Made by a program: the position numbers and the translations under genes. The notes beneath the pieces were generated by a model that saw only the letters and a program-made list of their open reading frames with translations, was not told the DNA's origin and made no database searches. From an uncultured Lachnospiraceae bacterium (GTDB taxonomy: Bacteria; Bacillota; Clostridia; Lachnospirales; Lachnospiraceae): a stretch of 48,023 nucleotides of DNA. The DNA is taken from the NCBI GenBank assembly GCA_910587095.1, contig CAJUMJ010000047.1:1-48023 (forward strand). Direction: 5' to 3'. Below, piece after piece: positions 7,652 through 15,694 of the stretch (its first letter is position 1; each line of letters starts with the position of its first letter).

Positions 7652-7687
7652 CAGACTGCCTTGAACGAGAAAGGGAGGTAAAAAAGA

Positions 7688-8506
7688 ATGCATGAATATT
7701 ATTACTATACGAAAGAGGAACTGTTAAAGAATCCTAAGATTCCGCTTATCGTTATGGAGGACAATGCGGTTGTGTTCCAGTCCATCGCACAGGAAATGGC
7801 AGACGAGATCGAGCGCAAAAACAAGGCGGGAGAGAAAACCGTATTTATCTGTCCGGTAGGGCCGGTAGGGCAGTATCCGTATTTCGTGGATCTAGTTAAC
7901 AGCAGGAATATTGATCTGAAAAACGTCTGGTTTATCAATATGGATGAATATCTGACAGATGAGAAAAAGTGGATTCCCAAAGAGCACAGGCTGAGTTTCC
8001 GCGGTTTCATGGACAGAGTAGTCTATACGAAGATCAAACCGGAATTGGTGATGCCGGAAAGCCAGAGAGTCTTTCCTGACCCCGAAAATATAAATTTTAT
8101 CCCGGAACTGATTGAAAAATTAGGCGGCGTGGATATTGCGTTTGGCGGCATCGGAATCAACGGCCATGTGGCATTCAATGAGCCGCAGGATGAGCTGACA
8201 GGGGAAGAGTTCCTGGAACTGAAAACGAGAGTGCTTGACATTTCGAAGGAGACCCGGGCGGTCAACTCGATCGGTGACTTAAACGGCGCGTTAGATGACA
8301 TGCCGCATTACTGTGTCACCATTGGCATCAATGAGATATCCCATGCGCGCAAAATCCGCCTTGGTTGCTTCAGGGACTGGCACAGGAGCGTAGTGCGCCA
8401 TGCGGCTTATGGCGATCCGACAGCGCATTTCCCGGTAAGCCTTTTACAGAACCACCCGGATATCAACATAAAATTTACCGAGTTTGTGGCAAATCTTCCG
8501 GAGTAA
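7688..8506 (+). CDS. glucosamine-6-phosphate isomerase/deaminase-like (NagB family)
   Basis: A 272-residue NagB-superfamily protein. It has INMDEYL with catalytic-type Asp86, and GIGINGHVAFNEP with His160 and the following Glu. In classical NagB this motif is GxGxDGHIAFNEP; the Asp of the Asp-His-Glu triad is Asn158 here. The C-terminal GxxKA loop is replaced by CFRDWHRSVVRHAAYG. It may therefore isomerise or deaminate a different amino-sugar phosphate, or differ in mechanism. It starts 36 bases after the LarA-like gene with a strong GGGAGGT site, and is followed by the repeat-borne leader of nagA. Confidence 0.82.
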   Translation: MHEYYYYTKEELLKNPKIPLIVMEDNAVVFQSIAQEMADEIERKNKAGEKTVFICPVGPVGQYPYFVDLVNSRNIDLKNVWFINMDEYLTDEKKWIPKEHRLSFRGFMDRVVYTKIKPELVMPESQRVFPDPENINFIPELIEKLGGVDIAFGGIGINGHVAFNEPQDELTGEEFLELKTRVLDISKETRAVNSIGDLNGALDDMPHYCVTIGINEISHARKIRLGCFRDWHRSVVRHAAYGDPTAHFPVSLLQNHPDINIKFTEFVANLPE

Positions 8507-8566
8507 AGCAAGGGGATTATGAAAACTGACATTTTGTTTAATTAACCGACTGGACAAGTTCAGCCA

Positions 8567-8735
8567 GAATTTGTGTGGAAGCGTCACAAATTCGCCTGAT
8601 CGCAGAGCAGAATCGGGGATATTCCTTCGGAAAACTCCTAAATTCTGCTCGCGTTCTCAGCGTAAACGCTTCGGAATGGAGGAAATTGACACAAACTTGT
8701 AATGCGCAAAGAGCAGCGCAGAAATGGAGGAAAAG
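8567..8735 (+). repeat. composite leader repeat of nagA (copy A)
   Basis: Contains the hairpins GAATTTGTG/CACAAATTC (8567-8593), AGCAGAAT/ATTCTGCT (8606-8649) and AGCGT-AAA-CGCT. The last 50 bases (TTGACACAAACTTGTAATGC, GCAAAGAGCAGCGCAGAAA, TGGAGG, AAAAG) match the leaders at 9911 and 37855 and run straight into the nagA ATG, so the ribosome binding site belongs to the repeat. Confidence 0.85.
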
Positions 8736-9884
8736 ATGGAGCAATATATTGTAAACGGCAGCGTGTTTATAGACGGCGCGTTTCAGGAGAAGACAATCGA
8801 AGTGACAGACGGATGTCTGCACATTCTCCCGGCGAACGCAGCGGTAAAAGACGGGGCGAAGGTATACGACGCCGCAGGAAAAAGAGTCGTACCGGGCTTT
8901 ATCGATCTGCATACGCACGGGGCAATGGGCGTTGACGTGAATGCGGCGACCGCGGAGGAACTGGGAAAGATCGGGCATTTCATGGCGACGCAGGGAACCA
9001 CATCCTGGCTCTGCTCCGTGCTTACGGATACGAAGGAACAGACGCTTTGGTGTATCGACGAGTTTAAAAAGCACAGGGAAATGGAATGTGATGATGCCAA
9101 TCTGCTGGGAATCCATCTGGAAGGGCCTTTTCTGGCAAAAGAGTACAAGGGAGCCATGCCGGAACACCTGTTGCGCGATGCGGACGTTGCCCTTTTAAAG
9201 GAATATCAGGATGCGGCGGAAGGCAATATACGGTATCTGACGGTATCTCCGGAGATCGACGGCATTGTGGATGCCATACCTGGATTTAAGGAGCAGGGGG
9301 TCGTGGTGGCAATCGGCCATTCGGGGGCGGATTATGATACTTCCATGAAAGCCATTGAGAACGGCGCCGCATCCTGTACGCACACTTTTAATGCGATGAA
9401 ACTGCTGCACCAGCATTTCCCCGCGATCATGGGCGCTGCGCTCGAATCGGATATTTACTGCGAGGCAATCTGTGACGGACGCCATCTTCATCCGGCCGTG
9501 GTCCGTCTGTTGCTCAAAGTAAAGGGACTTGATAAAGTGGTGGCGGTGACGGATTCTATTATGGCGGCGGGCCTGCCGGACGGCAATTATAAGCTCGGCG
9601 TCAACGATGTGGTTGTGGAAGACGGGGATGCCAAGCTCGCCTCCAATGGCGTGCGTGCAGGAAGCACCTTGACGACAGGACAGGCTTTTAAAAACATTCT
9701 TGCCTTCACCGGACGCCCGGCTGAGGAGGTGTTAAAGCTCTTGACGGAGAATCCGGCAAAACTGATCGGTGTTTTTGACAAGAAGGGTTCCATCGCCGAA
9801 GGCAAAGACGCTGACCTTGTGATTCTGGATGAGGATAATAATGTAATCGATACTTTTGTAATGGGCAGACAGATCAGCAGATGA
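8736..9884 (+). CDS. nagA: N-acetylglucosamine-6-phosphate deacetylase
   Basis: A 382-residue amidohydrolase that removes acetate from N-acetyl-hexosamine 6-phosphate. The family motifs are complete: HTHG (His59, His61), HLEGPF with metal-binding Glu129, GHSGADY, THTFNAM, and VTDSIMAAG with catalytic Asp273. The chosen start is ATG 8736, because the in-frame ATG at 8724 is itself part of the ribosome binding site (ATGGAGG). The product would feed the NagB-like enzyme upstream. Its leader is shared with the aldolase gene and hslO. Acting on a GalNAc or other epimer substrate is equally possible on sequence grounds. Confidence 0.95.
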   Translation: MEQYIVNGSVFIDGAFQEKTIEVTDGCLHILPANAAVKDGAKVYDAAGKRVVPGFIDLHTHGAMGVDVNAATAEELGKIGHFMATQGTTSWLCSVLTDTKEQTLWCIDEFKKHREMECDDANLLGIHLEGPFLAKEYKGAMPEHLLRDADVALLKEYQDAAEGNIRYLTVSPEIDGIVDAIPGFKEQGVVVAIGHSGADYDTSMKAIENGAASCTHTFNAMKLLHQHFPAIMGAALESDIYCEAICDGRHLHPAVVRLLLKVKGLDKVVAVTDSIMAAGLPDGNYKLGVNDVVVEDGDAKLASNGVRAGSTLTTGQAFKNILAFTGRPAEEVLKLLTENPAKLIGVFDKKGSIAEGKDADLVILDEDNNVIDTFVMGRQISR

Positions 9885-9910
9885 AAAGAGTAAAAGATTG
9901 AAAAATAAAA

Positions 9911-9993
9911 TTTTCAATCGCGAGATTTGTGCCTGCGCGTTGCTTGACACAAACTCGTAATGCGCAAAGAGCAGCGCAGAAATGGAGAAAAAT
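9911..9993 (+). repeat. leader repeat of the aldolase gene (copy B)
   Basis: About 83 bases beginning TTTTCAATCGCGAGATTTGT and ending AATGGAGAAAAAT immediately before the ATG. Only about four bases differ from copy C at 37855. It can fold as GAGATTTGTG with CACAAACTC, or pair CTGCGC...TGCT with AGCAGCGCAG just before the ribosome binding site. Confidence 0.9.
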
Positions 9994-11151
9994 ATGGCAT
10001 TAGTACCTTTGAGACCTTTGTTGGAGGCGACGGACAAATATCATTTTGCCCAGGGGGCTTTTAACGTAAACGCGGTGGCGCAGGCAAAAGCAGTGATTGA
10101 AGTGCATGAGATGTTCCGCTCGGCAGCCATTTTACAGGGCGCCGATCTGGCGAACGGATTCATGGGCGGCAGAACGGATTTTATGAATGCCACACTGGAG
10201 GATAAAAAAGCGGGCGCGAAAAATATCGCGGACGCCGTGAAAAAATACGGGACGGATTCCCCCATACCGGTAGTGCTTCATCTGGATCACGGCAAGAATT
10301 TTGATTCCGTGAAGGCGGCAGTGGAAGGCGGATATACATCTGTCATGATTGACGGTTCTTCCCTTCCTTTTGACGAAAATGTGGAGCTGACGAGAGAGGT
10401 TGTTAAATACGCGCACGAAAGAGGCATCACGGTGGAGGGAGAGCTTGGCGTATTGGCGGGCGTGGAAGATCATGTGTTTTCCGCCTCCTCCACCTATACA
10501 AATCCTCTCAATGCGGTAGAATTTTTCCGTAAGACGAAAGTGGACTGCCTCGCGATTTCTTATGGCACCATGCATGGCCCTTCCAAGGGGAAAGATGTGA
10601 AGCTGAGAAAGGAAATTGCTATCGCGATCAAGGAGTGCATGAACCACGAAAACATTTTCGGCGTACTGGTATCTCATGGCTCCTCTACGGTTCCAAAATA
10701 TATTGTGGATGAGATTAACGGGCTTGGCGGTGACGTGCAGAATGCCTACGGAATCTCCGTGGACGAATTAAAACAGGCGATTCCCTGCGGCATTGGGAAG
10801 ATCAACGTGGATACGGATATCCGGCTCGCGGTGACAAGAAATATGAAAGAGTTTTTTGCGAAGAATCCGGCGAAACAAAGCAGTTCGTCCATCGGACCGA
10901 TCTATGAGCTTCTGGAAAAGAATAAGACGCAGGTAGACCCCAGAGTGTTCCTGACGCCGATCATGGAGACGCTCATGAAGGGCATAGTGCCTGACGACGA
11001 TGTGGCGGCGATCACAGGCTGTATAGAAGCCGGCGTGAAAGAAGTGGTCGGTACATTGATTGTACAGTTTGGTTCCGTAGGGAAAGCGCCTTTGGTAGAG
11101 TATGTGACGCTTGACGAGATGGCAGAGAGGTATAAAAAGGCCGGCATTTAA
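9994..11151 (+). CDS. class II fructose-bisphosphate aldolase family protein
   Basis: A 385-residue class II aldolase: HLDHG with Asp98 and zinc-ligand-type His99, the metal-site VEGELG, SYGTMHG, SHGSS and INVDTD. It would cleave fructose or tagatose 1,6-bisphosphate to dihydroxyacetone phosphate and glyceraldehyde 3-phosphate. It is roughly 90-100 residues longer than the typical 285-residue FbaA/KbaY/GatY proteins, with extra sequence mainly in the C-terminal third. The start is ATG 9994; ATG 9982 is the ribosome binding site itself. It closes the sugar operon, so the kinase, aldolase and isomerase together form a self-contained lower glycolytic branch. Substrate stereochemistry cannot be decided. 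Confidence 0.88.
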   Translation: MALVPLRPLLEATDKYHFAQGAFNVNAVAQAKAVIEVHEMFRSAAILQGADLANGFMGGRTDFMNATLEDKKAGAKNIADAVKKYGTDSPIPVVLHLDHGKNFDSVKAAVEGGYTSVMIDGSSLPFDENVELTREVVKYAHERGITVEGELGVLAGVEDHVFSASSTYTNPLNAVEFFRKTKVDCLAISYGTMHGPSKGKDVKLRKEIAIAIKECMNHENIFGVLVSHGSSTVPKYIVDEINGLGGDVQNAYGISVDELKQAIPCGIGKINVDTDIRLAVTRNMKEFFAKNPAKQSSSSIGPIYELLEKNKTQVDPRVFLTPIMETLMKGIVPDDDVAAITGCIEAGVKEVVGTLIVQFGSVGKAPLVEYVTLDEMAERYKKAGI

Positions 11152-11225
11152 AAAGCGCGGACGGGATCCGGGGATTTGGGAAACGGTATGAAAAAAAATC
11201 ATACTATCTGAACGGCAGGATTCGT

Positions 11226-11248
11226 AATATAATGTAACTATTATATTC
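11226..11248. promoter_or_regulatory. AT-rich dyad with -10 element before the transporter operon
   Basis: AATATAAT and ATTATATT form an 8-bp inverted repeat separated by GTAACT. The left half contains TATAAT, a consensus -10. No good -35 is seen, which would suit a regulated promoter with the dyad as operator. Confidence 0.4.
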
Positions 11249-11276
11249 GTAAAGAAAAAAAGAAAGGAAGACTGCT

Positions 11277-12056
11277 ATGAAAGAAAAAAACAAAGGTAGT
11301 AAGATTCCAGGCAAAGTGTGGCTGCTGATTTCGTTTGCGACAGCTATGGTTTTATGGTATTTACTGTCCCTGAACCCCAAAACAGCGCGGAGTTTTCCCA
11401 ATGTCCTGGTGACGCTCCAGTCTGTGAAGACAATGCTTGAGAGGGGCGTGTTCTGGACTGACATCCAGAGCAGCCTGATTTCCGTCAGTGCCGGTTTCGT
11501 GTTAGGATTTGTATTGTCTCTTCCTACGGCAATTCTGATGGCGTGGTATCGTCCCGTGAGAAACATTATCGAACCATGGATTCAGTTTGTCAGGAATATC
11601 CCGCCGCTGGCTTATGTGCCGTTAGTGGTTATCTCTGCAGGCGTAGGAAGAAAGCCGCAGATTATTGTCATCACGATCGCTACTTTTCTCATTATGACAA
11701 TCACCATTTATCAGGGTGTCATCAATATCGATGAAACGCTGATAAAGGCTGCCCGGGTGCTTGGCGCCACGGACAAAGACATCTTTTTGCAGGTAATTGC
11801 CCCCGCCACGCTTCCGTTTATCATGACGGCGGTTCGGCTTGGTGCATCCGTCGCGTTGACGACGCTGATTGCGGCAGAATCTACAGGCGCGAGCGCAGGT
11901 CTTGGAATGCGTATCCGTTCCTTAAACAACAGTTTTGAGTCTGAGCCGATGCTGCTGTATATCATTATTATTGGTATTATAGGCATTACCGTGGAAAAAG
12001 TGATTAAAATATTAGAAAGGAAGCTGACGGGATGGCAGGAGAAAAGAGAAATATAA
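11277..12056 (+). CDS. ABC transporter permease, SsuC/TauC family
   Basis: A 259-residue inner-membrane permease with about six hydrophobic segments. It carries the permease EAA-type loop AARVLGATDKDIFLQVIAP near residue 160, which contacts the ATPase. The family imports nitrate, sulfonates, taurine or thiamine precursors; the substrate cannot be read from this sequence. A strong AAAGGAAG site precedes the start. The 3' end overlaps the ATPase gene by 25 bases. The downstream TauE-type exporter makes an organosulfonate an attractive guess. Confidence 0.88.
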   Translation: MKEKNKGSKIPGKVWLLISFATAMVLWYLLSLNPKTARSFPNVLVTLQSVKTMLERGVFWTDIQSSLISVSAGFVLGFVLSLPTAILMAWYRPVRNIIEPWIQFVRNIPPLAYVPLVVISAGVGRKPQIIVITIATFLIMTITIYQGVINIDETLIKAARVLGATDKDIFLQVIAPATLPFIMTAVRLGASVALTTLIAAESTGASAGLGMRIRSLNNSFESEPMLLYIIIIGIIGITVEKVIKILERKLTGWQEKREI

Positions 12057-12823
12057 AACTGAAAATCGACAACGTAAAAAAGATTTACAATTCCCGCAAC
12101 GGGGAAATGATCGCTTTAAACGGAGTCAATTTAGATATTGCGGAAAACGAGTTTATATGCGTGGTAGGGCCTTCCGGATGCGGGAAATCCACACTTCTGA
12201 ATATCATTGCGGGACTGCTTGAGCCTACTTCCGGCGCCGTGTATTGTGACGGAAATAAGGTAGTGGGAACAGGAACGGAGCGAGGCGTGGTCTTTCAGCA
12301 GTATGCGCTGTTCCCATGGATGACGGTAAAGAAGAATGTCATGTTCGGGCTGAAACTTCAGGGAATCAAAGGCAAAGAAGCGGAAGAGCGGGCCATGAAG
12401 TACATAAAAATGGTGCAGCTTGAGGATTTCCTCGATCATTATCCGAAGGAACTTTCGGGCGGCATGAAACAGAGGGTTGCCATTGCGAGGGCATATGCGG
12501 TGAATCCTTCCGTACTGCTTATGGATGAGCCTTTCGGCGCGCTGGATGCACAGACGAGGACGCAGCTTCAGTCGGAACTGCTGGAAACATGGGAAAAAGA
12601 ACAGAAGACATGTTTCTTCATTACGCATGATGTGGACGAGGCTATTATTTTGGCACAAAAGGTAATTATTATGAGTGCGCGGCCCGGACGGATCAAAGAG
12701 ATCGTGGATATCAATATTCCGTATCCGAGAACACAGGAAACAAAGATGTCGCCTGAATTTTTGGAATTAAAGAATCATATTTGGGGACAGGTATATCAGG
12801 AATATTTGGAAGTAAGGAAATAA
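12032..12823 (+). CDS. ABC transporter ATP-binding protein, SsuB/TauB family
   Basis: A 263-residue ATPase with Walker A GPSGCGKST (residues 46-54), Q-loop VVFQQYALFPW, signature LSGGMKQR, Walker B VLLMDEPFGALD and H-loop FITHD. These are all intact, and the sequence is typical of nitrate/sulfonate/bicarbonate importers. It overlaps the permease gene, so the two are translationally coupled. The binding-protein gene follows after 127 bases with its own promoter and leader. Confidence 0.92.
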   Translation: MAGEKRNIKLKIDNVKKIYNSRNGEMIALNGVNLDIAENEFICVVGPSGCGKSTLLNIIAGLLEPTSGAVYCDGNKVVGTGTERGVVFQQYALFPWMTVKKNVMFGLKLQGIKGKEAEERAMKYIKMVQLEDFLDHYPKELSGGMKQRVAIARAYAVNPSVLLMDEPFGALDAQTRTQLQSELLETWEKEQKTCFFITHDVDEAIILAQKVIIMSARPGRIKEIVDINIPYPRTQETKMSPEFLELKNHIWGQVYQEYLEVRK

Positions 12824-12834
12824 CGGTTACGTTA

Positions 12835-12863
12835 TTGGATTTGTGTGAGGTCTATGGTATGAT
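12835..12863 (+). promoter_or_regulatory. promoter of the solute-binding lipoprotein gene
   Basis: TTGGAT (12835-12840), a 17-base spacer ending in TGG, and TATGAT (12858-12863), which gives an extended -10. It would let the binding protein be made in excess over the permease and ATPase. Confidence 0.6.
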
Positions 12864-12884
12864 GTAAAAAGGATTTCTATATCC

Positions 12885-12936
12885 AGAGTCTGCGCCTGCG
12901 TAGCGAACGCAGACTCTAAAATATAAAGCTACGCAG
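12885..12936 (+). promoter_or_regulatory. hairpin/pseudoknot leader of the solute-binding protein gene
   Basis: AGAGTCTGCG (12885-12894) pairs perfectly with CGCAGACTCT (12908-12917). Nine bases of its loop, CTGCGTAGC (12896-12904), are exactly complementary to GCTACGCAG (12928-12936), which ends 4 bases before the GAGGGTG ribosome binding site. The connecting strand (12918-12927) is A-rich. This allows an H-type pseudoknot or two alternative hairpins that could control translation. Confidence 0.6.
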
Positions 12937-12950
12937 AAACGAGGGTGAAT

Positions 12951-14072
12951 ATGAAAAAGATGTTAGGTTTGTTTTTGACGGCAGCGCTGACTGTGTCGTT
13001 AGTAGGGTGTGGCAGCCAGCCGGCGCCGGCGGCAGAAGCACCTGCGGCAGAGACTTCGGCAGCGGTTGAGGAAGGACCCGCGGCGGAAGAGCCGGCAGCG
13101 GAGGCTCCGGCAGCAGAGGAGGCAGAGGAAGCGCCTGCAGAAACGGAAGCGGAAGCCAGCTATGATCCGGTTACTCTGCATGTGGCTTATATGCCCAACT
13201 ATGGCAGTCTGTGGTCAGTACTTACCGCAAAGGAAAAAGGATATTTTGACGAGGTTGGTATTACGGTAGAGATGGTTGAATTTGCGGACGGCCCGACGAT
13301 CATAGCCGCTATGGAATCAGGAAGTATTGATGTGGGCTATATCGGACAGGGTGCACATAAGCTTTGTATCAACGGCAAGGCGTCTATCTTTGCTCTTTCC
13401 CATATTTCTAACGGCGATGCATTGATCGGCGGTGAGGGAATCACAAAAGTAGAAGACCTGAAAGGCAAGAAAGTGGCATACTCTTCCGGAAGTTCCAGTG
13501 AAGATATTCTGGTGAACTCCTTACAGGCAGCTAATATGACGATGAGCGATATCGAAGCGGTAGATATGGATGCATCCGCGATCGTTACGGCTATGCTTTC
13601 CGGTGGTGTGGATGCATGTGCAACATGGTCTCCCAACAGCATTAAGATTTTGGAAGAGATGGCAGGAGCGACCAAGCTGACCGATAATATGACGTTTAAA
13701 GATACCACCATTTCTCTTGCAAGCTGGATTGCAATGCCCGGATATGCGGAAGAAAACAAGGATGTTTTGGTGAGATTTACCAAAGCGCTCTTCAAGGCAA
13801 TGGATTATGCGGCAACCGATCACTATGATGAGGTTGCGCAGTATGTGGCAACACAGGTTGCACAGGATTATGACAGCGTCTATGCACAGAGAGGCGATGC
13901 GCAGTGGCTGACAGGGAAAGAAGTTTCAGAGGGAGCTTCAAACGGTGCGGTAGAAGAATATTATGAAGTGCAGAAGCAGGGATTTGTGGCGGCAGAAGCC
14001 GTGGAGAAGGATCCGGTTCCGGCAGTTTCTGACTATGTCATGTTAGATGTCATGATTGAAGCAGGCAAGTAA
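12951..14072 (+). CDS. ABC transporter substrate-binding lipoprotein (NMT1/SsuA type)
   Basis: A 373-residue protein. Its lipoprotein signal peptide ends at LVGC with Cys20. A linker very rich in Ala, Glu and Pro (about residues 23-69) leads to a periplasmic-binding domain starting LHVAYMPNYGSLWSV. Motifs shared with the chemoreceptor fusion at 16476 are VAYMPNYGSL, GYIGQGAHK and QRGDAQWLT, so the two domains are paralogues likely to bind the same kind of ligand. The start is ATG 12951 after GAGGGTG. It would sit on the outer membrane face and feed the permease/ATPase pair; the ligand is unknown. Confidence 0.9.
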   Translation: MKKMLGLFLTAALTVSLVGCGSQPAPAAEAPAAETSAAVEEGPAAEEPAAEAPAAEEAEEAPAETEAEASYDPVTLHVAYMPNYGSLWSVLTAKEKGYFDEVGITVEMVEFADGPTIIAAMESGSIDVGYIGQGAHKLCINGKASIFALSHISNGDALIGGEGITKVEDLKGKKVAYSSGSSSEDILVNSLQAANMTMSDIEAVDMDASAIVTAMLSGGVDACATWSPNSIKILEEMAGATKLTDNMTFKDTTISLASWIAMPGYAEENKDVLVRFTKALFKAMDYAATDHYDEVAQYVATQVAQDYDSVYAQRGDAQWLTGKEVSEGASNGAVEEYYEVQKQGFVAAEAVEKDPVPAVSDYVMLDVMIEAGK

Positions 14073-14091
14073 TAAAAAGTATTTTTATGGT

Positions 14092-14123
14092 GAGAGCAGT
14101 CTGCCGTCTGGTATACTGCTCTC
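14092..14123 (+). promoter_or_regulatory. inverted repeat upstream of the histidine kinase gene
   Basis: GAGAGCAGT (14092-14100) pairs perfectly with ACTGCTCTC (14115-14123). There is no T tract, so it is not a classical terminator; an operator or mRNA processing/stability stem is possible. It lies between the lipoprotein stop and the kinase start. Confidence 0.5.
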
Positions 14124-14158
14124 GCGTGCTGTTGGGAAACAACGGTATGGAGGCTGTT

Positions 14159-15694
14159 ATGCTGATTTTACTGTTAGTTGTTTTTATGATTGTTTCCGGT
14201 TTTATTTTGTTTCGCAAAAGAAACAGGGAATCCGTTTTTCTTTCAGGAATGTGCATCAGCCTTGTGCTTGAATTTACCGGCATTTTAATTTTTGTGGCAA
14301 AAAAAGGCGGATATTCAAAGCAGATGCTGGAATTTTTGTTTGTCTCCATGAAATTAAAGACAGAAATCCAGTATCTTGTGATTCCGCTTGATTGTATAGG
14401 CTATATCATTGCGCTGGGCAGATACCTGTTTCCTTTTTTTCTCATGCAGATGGCAATGCATTATTCGATGCTTCCTGTGATTCGCCGCGATCCGTTAATT
14501 AAAAAACTGACGGCTATACCGCCGGCTGTCTCTCTGGTTATTTATTATCCTTTCATTTATAAATCGATCACTGCATGGGATCCGGGAATACAGGATTTTA
14601 TTGTAGAGATTTCCTACTACTGGATTTTACTTTATATCGGCGCCGCGATCGCTCTTCTTGTAATCGAGTATTTTTCTATAACAATGGCTTTTTGCAGGAG
14701 GCAGTTTAGTCTGGTCGTCATCTGTATGATTGCAATGTCAGGACTGTATCTGACTTATTGCGGACAGGATCCAGGTCAGGTATACCGGTTTTACAGCTAC
14801 TCCTATAAATGGAACAGGGGAATAGGATATTTGCAGCATATGTGGGATATCAAGACCTATTATCTGCTGATTGTGATCAATGTGATTTGCGGTATATTGG
14901 GATTCTTCGGCTTGTTCCGGTATACACAGCAGCACTATGCAGACGATTTGGAAGATGTGGTGATGGAACGGAAATATAACACGGCGAAAGTAGGAACATT
15001 GGTGTTTGTTCACAGCACGAAAAACCAGCTTTTGGCGAACCGCGTACTTTTCAAGCGTTTAAGCGGGCTTGACATGACGCGTGCAGAGGATATTCGGAAG
15101 ATGCAGGAGTGCATCGTAACGTTGGAGAATATCAATGACGCGCTGCTGGAACGGATGGAGGAACTGCACCGTTCCGTAAAGTCGAGTTCCATTCTGATGG
15201 TGTCCTGCTATTTGGAAGAAATCGTGGAGAAAGCGTTAGACAGATTCTATGATAAGTACCCGGATGCATCCGTGGAAGTCATTCTTGAATCCAATGCGCC
15301 TCTGCTTGCGGATAAAACCCATCTCTGCGAGGCTGTCTATAATCTCTTAATCAATGCGCAGGATGCGGTGGACGCGGCAGATCGGGGAACGGAAGGAAAG
15401 GTATCCTTGCTGAGTCATGATGAAAGGCTTTATACTGTTATAGAGATAAAGGATAACGGTACAGGAATTCCAAGGGCTTTGATTAAAAAAATATTCGATC
15501 CGTTTTATACGAGCAAAAACAGAAGTCATAACTGGGGAATGGGACTGTATTATGTCAGAGCCATCGTCAGGGGACATTTGGGGAATTTACGGGTAGAGAG
15601 CAAAGAGGGAAAAGGAAGCAGCTTTTATATTATTTTACCAAAATATGCGGACGACAGACGGCGGATTTATGGTGATAAGAATGGGCGAAAATAA
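14159..15694 (+). CDS. membrane sensor histidine kinase
   Basis: A 511-residue kinase. About seven hydrophobic segments fill the first 270 residues, followed by a charged stretch and a phosphoacceptor region FVHSTKNQLL with His285. The catalytic domain has an N box (CEAVYNLLINAQDA, about residue 393), a G1 box DNGTGIP, an F box FDPFYTSKN and a G2 box NWGMGLYYV. The start is ATG 14159, with GGAGG five bases upstream; an ATG at 14147 overlaps that site. It is flanked by a transporter and by its probable response regulator, whose gene overlaps its 3' end. It has no extracytoplasmic ligand domain beyond the membrane core, so it may sense through the transporter or the soluble receptor downstream. 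Confidence 0.88.
   Translation: MLILLLVVFMIVSGFILFRKRNRESVFLSGMCISLVLEFTGILIFVAKKGGYSKQMLEFLFVSMKLKTEIQYLVIPLDCIGYIIALGRYLFPFFLMQMAMHYSMLPVIRRDPLIKKLTAIPPAVSLVIYYPFIYKSITAWDPGIQDFIVEISYYWILLYIGAAIALLVIEYFSITMAFCRRQFSLVVICMIAMSGLYLTYCGQDPGQVYRFYSYSYKWNRGIGYLQHMWDIKTYYLLIVINVICGILGFFGLFRYTQQHYADDLEDVVMERKYNTAKVGTLVFVHSTKNQLLANRVLFKRLSGLDMTRAEDIRKMQECIVTLENINDALLERMEELHRSVKSSSILMVSCYLEEIVEKALDRFYDKYPDASVEVILESNAPLLADKTHLCEAVYNLLINAQDAVDAADRGTEGKVSLLSHDERLYTVIEIKDNGTGIPRALIKKIFDPFYTSKNRSHNWGMGLYYVRAIVRGHLGNLRVESKEGKGSSFYIILPKYADDRRRIYGDKNGRK

Noticed and set aside
8724..8735. Earlier in-frame ATG as the nagA start (and the same at 9982 and 37926)
   Set aside because: In all three genes this ATG is part of the repeat ATGGAG(G), which is the ribosome binding site for the ATG 12 bases later, where the conserved protein begins.
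11187..11207. Terminator after the aldolase gene (GTATGA-A7-TCATAC)
   Set aside because: The stem is only six weak base pairs and has no T tract on the plus strand, so it was not listed as a terminator.
12999..13269. Arg/Cys-rich and Arg-rich frames opposite and alongside the lipoprotein linker
   Set aside because: They are frame shadows of the Ala/Glu/Pro-rich codon repeat in the lipoprotein gene.
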